DNA of 64,000 nucleotides. Source: Xenoacremonium recifei (lineage: Eukaryota > Ascomycota > Sordariomycetes > Hypocreales > Nectriaceae). The notes beneath the pieces were generated by a model. That model was not told the DNA's origin and did not search any database. It saw only the letters and a program-made list of their open reading frames with translations. Below, in pieces: positions 21,052 through 33,276 of the stretch (positions within the stretch are counted from its first letter, which is position 1; every line of letters begins with the position of its first letter). The stretch covers positions 1-64,000 of the forward strand of contig WOFQ01000005.1 of the NCBI GenBank assembly GCA_012184525.1, read 5' to 3'. The translations under genes and the position numbers were made by a program.

Positions 21052-22165
21052 CTACACCTTGCTATTGATTCGATCGTCCGTGGAGTTCTGGCTCCGGGCG
21101 CCGGGGACAACGGTCGAGAGGTCGCCCAGGGGTAGGGTATACGGAAATTCGACGGATAGAAGGACCAGCGCAAGGAAGATATACCATCCTAGGAATGATA
21201 TGGCGAGCAAGAGGCCTGCACCAGCATGCTGGAGCGTGACGGAGCTGGACGTGTGGCCATGGGCAACGGCGAAAAAGGAACCAGAGAGGCACCCAACTAT
21301 GCACCCATAATTAGCTTTTGAAGTTTCAATTCACTGCCGTGGTTTCTTACAGCAAGGCACGAGAAGTAGAAAAATCAGGAAGAAAACGATATTGGTGCGA
21401 ATGCTGGCGATGCAGAAAACCGCGCAGAGGATGGCCATAGATATGAGAAAGAATGAGAAGGTTGCATAGAACTGAGGCTGGTCCAGTCCGTCTGCAGCAA
21501 CTCCAGTCGTCGAGTATATACCATAAGCCCCGTAGAAAGGTGTGATGGTGGCCGCGAAGGTCAACCAGAAGCCTCCAAAGAGACAGAAGACCGTCGAGGG
21601 GAACGTGTTACCTGTCGAGAAATTCATGATGAGTCAATAAGATTTGTTTCATAAGGGAAGCAACTCACCAAGAATCCATTCTCCAACTCCACCAAGTAAC
21701 AGGAGAAGACCTCCAAGGAAAAAGTAAGCACCCCTAAGGCTAGGTCAGCGTTCATCTGCTACATTCTGTCGTTCTTAGGCTACCAACACGTTTGCACCAG
21801 CTCCAAACCCTCCAGAACCCTGCCATCCCAGCATCCCCATCGAAGCAGGCGTCGTGCAGAGCAAAAACCCACCCAGTGCTGATTACCTTTGTCAATAGCG
21901 ATCGTCAAACGTGATTTTCATGGATTGGAGATGACCAACCTAGCGGTGTAGGATTGCCGAAGATCTGACGTAGCTCACCCTTAACGCGATTCTGAGGCGC
22001 CAGGTAAAGCTGTTCAAACAGCTCTGGGGAGAGGGAGATGCTTCCGGCGGTCTGGATTTTCCTGAGCGTCTCTTCACGACGCTCCTCGTCGACTTTACCA
22101 TTCTGAGTAGCCATGGTGATTCGAGAAGAGTTGGAGCTAGATTGATTGTTGTCAGAGGAAGGCAT
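21052..22165 (-). CDS. GPR1/FUN34/YaaH (Ato) family acetate-type transporter
   Basis: A six-helix plasma-membrane protein of the acetate/ammonium-export family. Five exons on the minus strand: 22165-21940, 21878-21788, 21733-21669, 21611-21351 and 21296-21052, giving 295 residues. The family signature NPTPLALGGF is formed across the first splice junction. It is followed by LCTTPASMGMLGWQGSGGFGAGAN, split and continued by GAYFFLGGLLLLLGGVGEW and GNTFPSTVFCLFGGFW. Two introns use GTTGGT donors, which are less common but are the only ones that restore the family sequence. The start at 22165 (MPSSDNNQSS) is preferred over a second ATG at 22114. The N-terminus is hydrophilic and cytosolic. The set next to a monooxygenase and a zinc-cluster regulator suggests a role in acid or metabolite movement, but it could be an independent acetate permease. 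Confidence 0.9.
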
Positions 22166-23435
22166 AACTGTTGCTTTCAACAAATCGTGGAAATTGAGGG
22201 CGGACAGAGTGTAGAGATATAGATGTTGGGGACTTCTCCGCAATTTGGATGATCTGGGGTTGAATGGAATATCTGGGGTTCGCATCAACGGGGCTGGCTC
22301 GAAATTGCTCCAAGCAACCAATCTCAGCTTCCATTAGGCCGATCAAATCATTCTTGAGATCTGATGTTACAGTTTGCGGTCTTGGGCATGACACGGGATT
22401 CACGGAGCAACACATCCATGGAAGCCCAGCCGTCTCGACTCAAATGCCGATCAAGGTGTGATGTGGAAGGGTGGCACCATGCATCAAAAGAAGGAAGGCC
22501 AGTCCAAATCCGGACTAAAGAGCGGCTGTTGCGGTGTACATGTCGCCGGAAATCGACCTCCCCGACTTGCTTTGCCTAAGACAGTACGCGTCGGCTCCCG
22601 GGCGAAAGCAACCCCATGGTCTTTTGTATGGTCAAAGCGTTAGCGTTCGGGGTAGCAAATGGATGCGAATGAATTGTCAAAGAAGACGAACGGGGGCCAC
22701 GATGACAGGTATCCCCATGGGGATTGCGGAGGTCGCTGCAGGCGGGGAAGCATTGACAGTTGGGGAGGTCACCTGAACACAAGGTAGCTTCGGCTAATAG
22801 GAGCAGCTCCATGTCCCTCTTGCCAATGGATCATGCGATGCTCCCCTCGTAGGACTCCGGAATTGTCCAGCTTTGGTAATTTGAGCCTCCTGAATCTGGT
22901 TTCGTATTGCACAGAGGATTTTAATTTGCTTTCGATTGTGTACTCATCTTACGCAAGCCACTCTTCACATGCCCATGGCAGACTTCGACCTAGCCCAGAG
23001 CAGACCAGCTGACGATCAGATTCCGCGACATGGAAGTTACAGACAGGGTGGATGGACCACCCCTGGTCGGGGCCGATCTCGAGTCGGCTCCGCCAAGTTC
23101 CAACCCCCGTTCAGGCAGCTCCGGATCGGCTCCGAGACTCCACCAGATCTGTCGGGTCCGCCTTCTCCGCATCCCTCAGGCAGTGAATGCGGGGTCGGAC
23201 TCTGGGGAAACTGCGACTCCAGGTCCAGAGCCGAAGCGGGTGTCGTTGACGTCTCCGACTGGCGACTTTCAAATCAAGCAACTTCGATTTGAGCGTTCGT
23301 CCGAGTTATCGTCGAGTCTGCTGCAAAAACCCACTACTTAATGCTTCAAGAATTCCTCTGTGAATCCAGTCCAGCCAGCATTCATCCACTCATTCACTCG
23401 CCTCTCCTCTCCTCATCAGACACATCACAGCAAAT
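22166..23435. other. Divergent promoter region (transporter / second monooxygenase)
   Basis: This 1.27-kb stretch separates the start of the GPR1-type transporter (-) from that of the second monooxygenase (+). No gene or clear repeat was recognised. Several CGG/CCG triplets are present, but no ordered array was seen. Confidence 0.4.
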
Positions 23436-25405
23436 ATGGCATCTGTAGATGTTCAGCCTGTCCAGACAGTCCCATCTCATATGCGGACTGTGCCTGGTTC
23501 CATCAACATCCCAGTCGCCAGTTTCCCCAATGCTCCCCAACCGTCAGCAGAGCTTGATGTGCCGAAGGCGGCTGAAGCCGTGGTGGAGGCCTTCAATGCC
23601 GCCCTATCACAGCTTGACTATCAAGCCATAGCCAATCTCTTTGTGACCGATGGATATTGGCGAGATCATCTCGCTCTGTCCTGGGTCTTCCGCACCGTCC
23701 AAAGCCCTGCCAATATCTCAGACTTTCTTCAGGGCTGTTCCACTTCCAGAGATGGGTTCCGCCTCAAGAAAATAGCCGTAGATGGAAGCTCAACTGTGCG
23801 GGCGCCTAAGGTTATACCCATCGATGCTGCTGGCAACGTGTCCGGTATTCAGTTCTTCATCAACGTCGAGACTGCGATTGGAACTGGCCGGGGACTCGTC
23901 CGTCTTGTGGAACAAGAAGGACGTTGGAAGATTTTCACTCTTTATACCAGACTCGAGGAATTGCGAGGACATGAAGAGACCACCTACAGTCGACGGCCTA
24001 AGGGCGTCGAGCATGGAGGCAAACCGGGGCGAAAGAATTGGGCCGAGCGGCGTGAGGCTGCCGCCAACTTTAACGACGCCTCTGAGCCAGCTGTCCTTGT
24101 TGTCGGTGAGTCGCAGACTAAACTAAATACTCGATCGACAAGCTAATAATTGCATCAGGAGCTGGTCAAGCCGGTTTGACCGCCGCCGCACGCCTCAAGA
24201 TGCTCGGTATTGAGACCCTCGTCGTCGACCAGAACGAATGCGTTGGTGATAACTGGCGGAAACGATACCATCAGCTCGTGCTCCATGATCCTGTATGGTA
24301 CGACCACATGCCATACCTCAGTTTCCCTCCGCAGTGGCCTATCTTCACTCCTAAAGATAAACTGGCTCAGTTCTTCGAGGCCTATGCTACCCTACTCGAA
24401 CTCAACGTGTGGACGAAGACCGAGCTCGTCTACACGAAATGGGATGAGGGCACAAAGACCTGGACTGTCATCGTGAATCGAAAGCGCGCTGACGGTACGA
24501 GTGAGATCCGGACTTTCTACCCTCGCCATCTCATCCAGGCAACCGGACACTCAGGCAAGAAGAACCAGCCAACGGTCAAGGGCGCTCAGAACTTCAAGGG
24601 TGATCGTCTTTGTCATTCATCTGAGTTCCCTGGGGCTCAAGAGAACAGCAAGGGCAAGAAGGCCATTGTGGTTGGCTCATGCAACTCAGCCCATGACATT
24701 GCTCAGGACTATCTAGAGAAGGGCTATGACATTACCATTGTTCAACGTTCGACCACGCATGTTGTTTCGTCCAAAGCCATCACCGATATTGGATTGAAGG
24801 GCGTGTATTCAGAGGATGGGCCTCCCGTTGACGACGCGGACATGCTCATCCACGGCCTCCCTACGCCAGTCCTCAAGGCCCTGCAAGTCAAGGTTGCAGA
24901 GCGTCAGGCTGAGCATGATAAGGAACTCTTGGATGGACTCGACAAGGCTGGATTCAAGGTCGACCGTGGTCCAGATGGTGCGGGCTTGTTCTTCAAGTAC
25001 TTCCAACGAGGCGGTGGCTACTATATCAACGTCGGAGCCTCTGAGTTGATCGCCAGTGGGAAGATCAAGGTCAAGCAAGGTCAAGAAATCGATGAAGTGT
25101 TGCCGCATGGTCTTCGCTTTGCCGATGGCTCTGAGCTCGAGGCTGATGAAATCATCTTCGCAACGGGATACCAGAACATGCGAACACAGACGCGCCTTAT
25201 GTTTGGTGGTGAGATAGCCGATCGCGTAGGGGATGTATGGGGTTTCAACGAGGAAGGCGAGATGAGGACTATCTGGCAAAAGAGTGGCCACCCGGGCTTC
25301 TGGTTCCATGGCGGCAATCTTGCGTTGTGCCGATACTATTCCAAGTCGCTGGCGTTGCAGATCAAGGGCCTTGAAGAGGGACTGTACAAGGCAGGTGAAG
25401 TCTAG
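23436..25405 (+). CDS. Second NTF2-like domain / flavin-containing monooxygenase fusion
   Basis: A paralogue of the gene at 3038, with the same domain order. Exons are 23436-24105 and 24159-25405, giving 638 residues. An NTF2/SnoaL-like domain occupies about 45-180 (ALSQLDYQAIANLFVTDGYW, then WRDHLALSW). The FAD motif GAGQAG (224-229) is completed across the intron, in the same relative place as the second intron of the paralogue. The FMO-type motif FKGDRLCHSSEF is at about 369-380 and FATGY at about 557. The second nucleotide-binding site reads GSCNSA, lacking the last Gly of a canonical GxGxxG; this also occurs in relatives and need not abolish NADPH binding. A cytosolic FAD/NADPH hydroxylase or Baeyer-Villiger-like enzyme is expected. 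The product is unknown. Its lack of the 60-nt first intron supports the splice model of the other copy. Confidence 0.92.
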
Positions 25406-25964
25406 GAGGTGATAGCTATGGTTGTGGTCTGTCAAGAATATCCTTCATCGCTCGAGTGTGTTTCTCTTGTCTTTTGTTTTGTACTTCTCTCAAATGGAAG
25501 TAAATTGAGAATTCCCTCTCCAATGCACGCCCGCCTGCGCCTCCAACCTCCCCTCGACGGGTGCATTTGACTTGGAAAGGTTACTTCACTCAAGTGTAAC
25601 AATAGCAACTTTTTAAGTGGGAAAAAATGTCTCCGTGTCCCTCACAAGATCGGTTTCAAGCGGCCTGTTCACACTTCATCCTGTCAACCCGGTATCAACC
25701 AGGGAGGTAGAGTGTGGTAAGACTCGAGGGGCGGGTTCAGACCTAGGTAGAGACAAGTCCAACTTTAACTACCTTAGTTACAGATAAGCTCGACATGCTG
25801 ATTCTATGACATAATTTTACATCCTCTCCAGATAGCAAATAGTGTACCGCAAACAATAAGGTCAGGAGGTAACTCGGCCATTTGACCCCTTCGTCATCCC
25901 CGCCGCATTCGCTTCTTGACATCCTAAGCGGACACATACTCCCTTCATCGGGCGTCTTTGTAAG
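25406..25964. other. Intergenic, convergent 3' ends
   Basis: The 3' flanks of the monooxygenase (+) and the nuclear-type gene (-) meet here. No gene or repeat was recognised. Confidence 0.4.
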
Positions 25965-28028
25965 CTACCTCTTTCTCGAACGTTTCTTTCGGTCGAGAAT
26001 TCCTCGAACTGCTCGGAACAACATTCCCTCTCGAGAGGTCGGAGACATCGCTTCGAACTCGACTGTGCCAGCCCGGAAATTCCGGTGCACTGAGCTCTTC
26101 TTCGTCATCTTCTTCTTCTTTCCCTTATCCTTACTCGCCTCTTTATTTCTCGTCTTCTTTTCGTTTTTCTTCTCCGGAGAGTCGTCCGCAATGACCATTG
26201 GGTTTGCCTTTGACCCCCCCGTTGTAGTCCCCGCGGGAGTAGACTGTTCGACAGGACGGGGATTGCTAGCTGGGCGACGCAACTTATCAGCTGGCGGGAA
26301 CGAGGTCAGACTCCAATTCGAAGCCGAGCTCGAAGACGATGCGATACTCTTCGAGGATGTTGGAGTGTCTGGCTCCTCCTGTGTTCTGCATCGCTTAGCA
26401 CGTGACAACCTCTGAGTTGGCGATGAGTCTGCTTCTAGAAGTAGCCGTCGCCGCTTCAAACCTATCTCCTGCCGGAAAGCTTGCTCGTACTGCTTTAGTT
26501 TCTTTTTCGTCCGAGGAGTGGTCAATGGCGTTGATGGCTCAACCGAAGGAAGCAGAGGACCAGCCGGGTCATTGCTCTGTTTGACAGGCGACGTAGGCTC
26601 TTCATCATCTTCGCTTGATGAGTCTGAACTAGATGGTTTCGAAACCGATGGCTCGTCAGAGCTTGACTCGTCACGGTCACCAATAGAGGAGTCGTTTCCT
26701 GTCTGTAAATCAGGATTGTGTTCATTGGTGTTCTCAACCATCTGAGTGTCGGGGTCGTCATTTTGGAGGACCATCGCTTGTTCGTTATCGTGTAGAGGAA
26801 AGTGAATGCTGTCGCCCTCATTTCTCAAGGCACCGGTACGAAGCTGAACAGCCTCACCGTCAAGGCGACCCAACTGTTCAACTATCACTCTTTCTAGGTC
26901 GGGGACAAGATCTCGAACCAAAGAGATTAGGCCCTCTGTCTCTTGTTTCTTCCGAGATGAAGAATCATGAAGACGTTGTATAAGAGCCTCGAATTGTTCT
27001 TTATTCTTCGGGATAAAATGACCCAAGTCTCTCCATTGCCGTTTTTCGGTATCCTGGACGCGTTGCTCGAGTTTTTCCGTGATAATCGACTGAAGTTGCG
27101 ATTTCACAAAGGCTGTGGCCTTTTGTTCTGTCAGCTTCCACAACCCTGTCTCCAGAAGATTCTAGTTAATGAGACAGAACCGCTTAGCCCAAATGGCGTT
27201 CCATTCGTCCACCAGAGCCTCTAGTTCCCCATGCGGGGTGACAAGAGTGCCGTCCTTCAAAGCCTGATGTCTCTTCTGACACCACATCTGTATGTGGTTG
27301 TTCAAGTCAGCTCCCGACTTGAACTTGCGTTGAAGGATTGCCTCAAGGTCGTGGTGGGTTTTCTGCCAAAAGACATTCTCTGCCTCCGGCGGTGTGTCTG
27401 GAATAAGATTGTAATCATCCTTTTTCCCTATGCAGGCATGGAGGATAGCCACTTTCTCATCGTTATTGAAGAAATTGGGCTCTTTATTAAGTAGTCGGGC
27501 CTCGAGCTGCTCGTCCTCTCTCGCCTGCCATTCTATGAGCAAAAAGTGGATAATAAGAAAATGGAGGGTTATAAACCTGTTGCTGCCGGCGGAGATCTGG
27601 GTTCGTTGACCAGATTCCCATATCCATCCGCCGCTGAATCTCTGTCCGAATGGCTTGTGGGGTCTCGACAATTATGCCGCTGCCTCTTCGAAGTGATGGC
27701 TCGCGATATCTACCTCGAGGAACATTGTCGGTCCTCGAACGGAGCGAGTTCGTCGGCTGCTGCGGAATGCTTGCTTCTATCGAGGGCCTCGAAGAGTCCT
27801 GGGTGGTGGGCATCTGGAAGAAGAACAATTAGCTAGCGAAGAGATTGGACGGGACGTTATGCTTACTTCACGGAGGGCTTCTTCAGCCCAAGTGAGATCA
27901 GATGAGGATTGTACTCCAGATGATGGAGACTCAGGCGGACTCCAGAAGTCCGAAAACGGCCGATGTTTAAAGCAGGGGTGCCTTCTTTCGCGTTGGTCGG
28001 GCAGTTCGTTACCGGTATGTTTGACCAT
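25965..28028 (-). CDS. Charged, nuclear-type protein of unknown function
   Basis: Not recognised. Exons on the minus strand: 28028-27867, 27813-27577 and from 27524 onward. The third exon meets an in-frame TAG at 27164-27162, after which the frame stays open to 25965. The TAG coincides with the 3' end of a possible 51-nt intron (27212-27162, donor GTGGAC, acceptor AACTAG). Splicing it gives about 635 residues; without it the gene is truncated after LIN or is a pseudogene. The first part has a segment of Trp, Gln and Lys (NVFWQKTHHDLEAILQRKF) vaguely like a small helical DNA-binding module. The second part has a coiled-coil-prone Lys/Glu/Gln stretch, an acidic Ser/Asp block (PSSSDSSSEDDEEP) and Lys/Arg-rich clusters (KKNEKKTRNK, DRKKRSRKR) that look like nuclear localisation signals. 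A chromatin- or telomere-associated role is possible but unsupported. Confidence 0.6.
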
Positions 28029-28337
28029 TCCGAGGATAGATGTACTTGGATTGAAGACGTCTAGGTGCAAGGCTCAGTTGTTAACATGAGACCTCGTGTA
28101 GGAGGCTCATGCGCTCAGAACACGTACAAGCAAAGGCGATGCGCTTTGGAAAGAAAAAGAAGGTGGAATGGCAAAGTGAAGTTTGTGGGCGCGCTTCATA
28201 GAAGGTACGCGCTTCCACAATTGCACGGGCAGTTTGCTCGGTCCGTGAATCAGCGCCAGGTATAAGCCAGCCACAGCCATCCGTTCACTGAATTGAGTGA
28301 CTATGAGATATTCTCGCCCATCGCCTTCTACAGAGTA

Positions 28338-28870
28338 CGTTTCTCTCGTCTTTTATTTGCTTCTTCTTTCCTCCGTCGAAATGAAATTCAAGATGTTCTC
28401 TCCCGCACCTGCGCCCACCACCACTACGACTACCTCCACCATTAACATCACCACTTTTCGTCATCTCCCGCTGAGAACGTTTCTTTTACATTTTCTCTTC
28501 TCGCCTTCTTTCTCAAATAAAACTAATCTGGAATTATTTTCTCTCGCTCCTCTTTGCCTGGAGGAGTTGCCTCTACACTTCGGTGTCCATCAGGTAGAAA
28601 GAAGCAATAAGGGACGCAAGTAACGATCGCTTTCTATTCCTTTAATACCGGCTGGTAACTGACCTCTCTCCATGCAAAGCTCGACTTCTCACCACCCTGT
28701 CTATTCGGCTCTGTTTAACGAGCCGAGGTGTTGAGGCCTCTCGAGTGGCCGGTCCTCGAGGTCGAGAGCCGTTCCTTCCAGCAAATAATCTTGATCCGCC
28801 ACCGCTACCTAATATGGTTCCAGACGCCGTGGATTTGGATAATTTGGATTCTTGCAACCCGAAATAAATT
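28338..28870 (+). pseudogene. Decayed relative of the small gene at 1670
   Basis: Bases about 28460-28870 align with about 1595-1960: the leader (ACTTTTCGTCATCTCCC...), the region around the intron (GACGCAAGTAACGATCGCTT and ACTGACCTCTCTCCATGCAA) and the TTGGATAATTTGGATTC end. The donor is GGGACGC instead of GGTACGC and the acceptor GCAA instead of GCAG, so splicing is lost. Many differences are C-to-T or G-to-A. A second copy of only the leader and start (MFSPAPAPTTTTTT reading) lies at 28338-28440. Loss of function looks certain; RIP-type mutation is inference. Confidence 0.6.
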
Positions 28871-31774
28871 TAAGGGTGAGTCAGGAGAGCCTTAACTGAC
28901 TAGCCTTACCTAGTAAAATAGGCGACAAAGATACCCTTCAGAACTTGATGCTCGGATGCAGAACTGATATCGTAAGGGGCATGGAGACATGTTTGCCTAC
29001 TTCGAAAGTTGCTATTGTACACGTTTGAATGAACAAGTCACCTTTCCAAGAGAACTTAACCCCTTGCTCATGGGCCGACTTCAGCACTTGCCGTGTCAAT
29101 CCCCCCTCTGCTGCATCGCAGGAATGTTAAGTCGGCGCCACGAAAAGGCCTGAGAGTGGACACTCGGCAGTAGTAGGAAAAAGAAAGTTGGGAGTTTTGG
29201 AGCAACACGAAGCATCATTTTGTTATATGTTGGGGAAGAGGTTCGTTCAAGGTCGAACCACTGTGGTATGATTTGGAAGAGATTCTACCACGGTGAGTGC
29301 CGGAGGCGAATCGGCATTCATCATCACGAAGCCAAAGTCCTTGGGGTTGAAGATGGCGGGGTAGCTCTCGGACCGCTGCAAGGGGTGGACATGAATGGAT
29401 GTTCCGTGATTGGACAGATCACGGGGTCATCGGCGACGACAGCTTCCTTCGGAATCCACGCGAGAACGCATCGTACTATCGAAAGCTTTGCCAGGGCCGT
29501 GGCGGGAGTGAGGAGTGACGGCATTCACAGCCTCCCAATGAAGGCGGCTGACCAAATGCCAAGTGACATGTGTCGTGCATGCGCCAGCTCAAGCTTGACC
29601 GGGTCTCGCTGACGGACAGAATCGAGTCTAGCAGACTCTCACACGGCGGGCTGGCGGGCTGCACTCTGCAATCATTCGGCGATTACAGCCCAAAAGCATG
29701 GCAGATCGGAGGACAGCTCGAAGCTGAAGTCTGCCCCTGCTCGAGTAGCAGTCCAATGGCCAGCGACAAGCGACATGGAAAAGCAGGAAGAGGGGGAGCG
29801 GGTCTCGAGCCAGGGCGAGGCTAATCGGGCCCCACGGGATCCCACTTCCCAGTTCCCACATGCTCCGGCCCCTGAAGCCCGGCCAGTCAACTTAGACGCC
29901 AGCCAGGGGTCCATCTCAACAATTTTCCCAACAGAAAAATATGCTCTTTTGCCGTCGCCGACTCGCTGCTGCACGCGGCTCTGGCACCACTCGAGGTCAT
30001 TGGCTGGACAGTGACAATCTCCCTGCACCGTGTGGGAGGGATTGACCTGATCGCCTGCATTCCGCCACCCACGGGCTATGGCTATCAGATGCCAGACACA
30101 AAGCGGCCTCGGCTCAGCTTTTGTCTGTACCTACAGCTTGAAGTAGCACTCGCCTCACGCGCGGGCAACTGACACGTTAAGGTTATTTTAGCCCAGCCTC
30201 CATGACTGGTGTGCTTGCTTGACGCAGATGGTACTAACGTGGCACATCTGGGTTTCCTGCCAGATGCTGATAAGCGAGAATATCCCGACCGATAACGGTC
30301 CAAGCTCGGACCGGGAAAAAAAACCTCTTATCAGATTTCTGGGTGTGAGACGGTCACCGAGTGCAATCGTCATCAACGTCCAAGTGAGCAGCGCCCTCAA
30401 GGCATTGCTGTCCCCTCTAGCATCAGCCAATGGCATCATTTCCAATCCGATGCAACACCGACGGAATGACGCCTCCCGCAACAAGCCTTCGGCGACCCCC
30501 CGGCCACCTCCCTGGCGCTGGCGAGCCCGGCCTCGAATTGTAACAGGCGCGGCTTCACATGTCGAAGATCCCCAGCCCTAGCGACTCAGAGACGCACTGG
30601 GCCGAGCCCACCAGCCCGCCGGTCTCAGACACGGACGCTCTCCAGCCCTCTGCCGGCCAATGCGAATGCCTGGCGCCATCCCGTCCCGATGCCTGTCGTC
30701 CGCCTCCTTCTTTGCCCGAGCTAGGCGGTGAGGCGAATCCAAGCTCGACGAGAGAGATCCGGAGGCGGCGAGCGAGAGCGAGCGGTGGAGCGGCAAGCAG
30801 ACGACGATATGGTACGACTTGTCGGCGAGTGAAGCTGCACGTCTATCTGTCCTGCTGACGGGGCTATAAAGCATGTCCGCGTATCGTACAAGCAGATCAC
30901 GCGTAAATACCAGACCAGAGGCAGTGCAGGAAGAAACATCAAGACGAAAACAAGTAAGCCCTCGAGGAACCTCGCTCTGAGTCTGGACGGGGCTGGGAGA
31001 GAAGGGCTGAAGAAGCTTCATCGCCTCGTGGAACGTTCCTCGACAACGGCTGGAAACTTACTGACTGGTAATGGCTTGCCACTCCCTCCCGGGACCCGTT
31101 CTCTAGCGCCGCCTATCCCAGCACATTTTTTTCTGCTTCGTCTCCTTTTCGACTGACAGAGAGCTGTCTTGCTGCTGGCTGTGCTTCTTCCCTTTTCCCG
31201 CGGCCGCCCACACCAGGGGACCAGACCCCCCTTCAACCCCCCCGGTCCAAACCCTCCTCCACCTCAAGACTTTCTTTCATATCTCCCGAAACCCCAGAAT
31301 AATAAAAAGAGCGGCTAGCCGACGCCAACTCTCTTCCCCTTCCCGAGGCAATTCTCTCTCCCTCTCTTTTCCTTTCCCTCGTCCTCGAGTGCGGTCTGTT
31401 GGTGTCGAAATCCTGCAGCTTCGCATCGTCGTGTACTCGCCGTCGCTCCGATCGCGCCTCTGCTTCATCGACTAAGCTCGGCCTGCCCGTCCGTGTCTCA
31501 GTCTCGCAGTCTGGTCCAGCCGGATCTTTGCCGTCGTCCCACCTGAAAGCTGTGTGCTTTGCTTTGTTGCTTGGCTTCGCTTTGCTGCTTTGATCTGCTT
31601 GTGCCGTTGCTGTCTGCTGGCTCCACGATCACCCCCAACAAAACCCGGCTGCGCCAAATCGCATAATTCCTCAATCTCCCTTCAAGCTCCGCCCTCCCCT
31701 CCGCCTGTCCTCGACGACCCTACCCGCAGAGTCAATTGACGCTCTCACGACTCGATTCATCCATCTCATCCATC
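28871..31774. other. Long gene-poor stretch and desaturase upstream region
   Basis: About 2.9 kb without a gene I can support. Several open frames on both strands (for example 30559-30858) are GC-rich chance frames with no motif. Bases about 31100-31774 are pyrimidine-rich and probably hold the promoter and long 5' leader of the desaturase. An unrecognised non-coding RNA or a small intron-rich gene cannot be excluded. Confidence 0.4.
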
Positions 31775-33276
31775 ATGGCTCCCATCTCCACCGCCAGCGC
31801 CCCTCGGCAGAACCCTGTGCTTCGGCGCACCGTCACCTCCAACACGGTCACCGATTCCGAATCCTCTGCCGCCGTCTCCCCCTCGGACTCTCCTCGTCAA
31901 TCCCCTTCCTCGACCTCGCTCTCCTCGCTCTCCTCCGTCGACGCCGATGCCCAGACCAAGCCTTCGTACGGCCGCCTCGTCGACACTTATGGCAATGTCT
32001 TCACCCCTCCCGACTTCACCATCAAGGACATCCATAATGCCATCCCGAAGCACTGCTTCCAGCGTTCTGCCCTCAAGGGCTACGCATACATCCTCCGCGA
32101 CATGATCTGCCTGGCCACCACCTTCACTGTCTGGTACAACTTCGTCACCCCCGAATACATCCCCTCGACTCCCGTGCGAGCTCTTCTTTGGGGCGTATAC
32201 ACCATCCTTCAGGGTCTCTTCGGAACTGGTCTCTGGGTCATTGCCCACGAGTGTGGCCACCAGGCCTTCTCCGACTCTCGTTTCATCAACGACCTGACCG
32301 GCTGGGTCCTCCACTCGTCCCTCCTCGTCCCCTACTTCAGCTGGCAGATCTCCCACCGAAAGCACCACAAGGCCACCGGCAACATGGAGCGAGACATGGT
32401 CTTCGTCCCGCGCACCCGCGAGCAGCACGCCACTAGAATTGGCCGCCTTACCCACGAGCTCGCTGAACTGACTGAGGAGACCCCCGTCTACACTCTGCTC
32501 ATGCTCGTCATGCAGCAGCTTGTTGGCTGGCCCAACTACCTCATGACCAACGTCACCGGCCACAACTACCACGAGCGCCAGCGAGAGGGCCGCGGAAAGG
32601 GCAAGAAGAACGGCTTCGGTGGCGGTGTGAACCACTTCGACCCCCGAAGCCCGCTCTATGAGGACCGGGATGCGAAGCTCATCGTCCTCAGCGACATTGG
32701 TATCGGTCTTGCTATGACGGCTCTCTACTTCCTCGGCAACACCTTCGGCTGGAAGAACATGCTCGTCTGGTACTTCATTCCCTACCTCTGGGTTAACCAC
32801 TGGCTCGGTAAGCTTCTGTTCTGAATTGATGCGGTGAAGCATAGACTGACCTTTTTGACCCAGTTGCCATCACTTTCCTCCAGCATACTGACCCGACTCT
32901 GCCTCACTACACTGGAGACGAGTGGAACTTCGTTCGGGGAGCCGCCGCTACTATTGATCGCGAGATGGGCTTCATCGGTCGACACCTGCTCCACGGCATC
33001 ATCGAGACTCATGTCCTCCACCACTACGTCAGCACCATCCCCTTCTACAACGCTGACGAGGCGTCGGACGCCATCCGCCCTGTCATGGGCAAGCACTACC
33101 GCTCTGACACCAAGGACGGTCCCTGGGGCTTCATCCGGGCTCTCTGGGTCAGCGCTCGAATGTGCCAGTGGGTTGAGCCCAGCGCCGAGGCCGAGGGCGC
33201 TGGCAAGGGCATCCTCTTCTTCCGCAACCGCAACGGACTGGGCACGAAGCCCGCCGTCCTGCCCAAGCCTGAGTAG
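31775..33276 (+). CDS. FAD2: Membrane-bound fatty-acid delta-12 desaturase
   Basis: Converts oleoyl to linoleoyl chains in the endoplasmic reticulum, using a di-iron centre and cytochrome b5-derived electrons. Exons are 31775-32807 and 32864-33276, giving 481 residues, a normal fungal length. The three histidine boxes are intact: HECGH at 158-162, HRKHH at 194-198 and HVLHH at 394-398. The FTPPDFTIKDIHNAIPKHCF segment before the first helix and the WLVAITFLQHTDP block joined by splicing are typical of fungal delta-12 enzymes. Related delta-15 (omega-3) desaturases are similar; the assignment to delta-12 rests on overall motif fit only. The N-terminal 65 residues are Ser/Pro-rich. The ATG at 31775 follows an open in-frame stretch beginning at a TTG, so the upstream part is treated as leader. 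Confidence 0.93.

Noticed and set aside
30559..30858. A Pro/Ser/Arg-rich 99-codon frame in the gene-poor stretch
   Set aside because: No motif, no splice partner, and overlapping frames on both strands; best explained by GC-rich composition.
31766..32842. A 358-codon minus-strand open frame under the desaturase
   Set aside because: It mirrors the codon bias of the desaturase and is Val/Glu/Gly/Asp-rich throughout, the usual antisense pattern.
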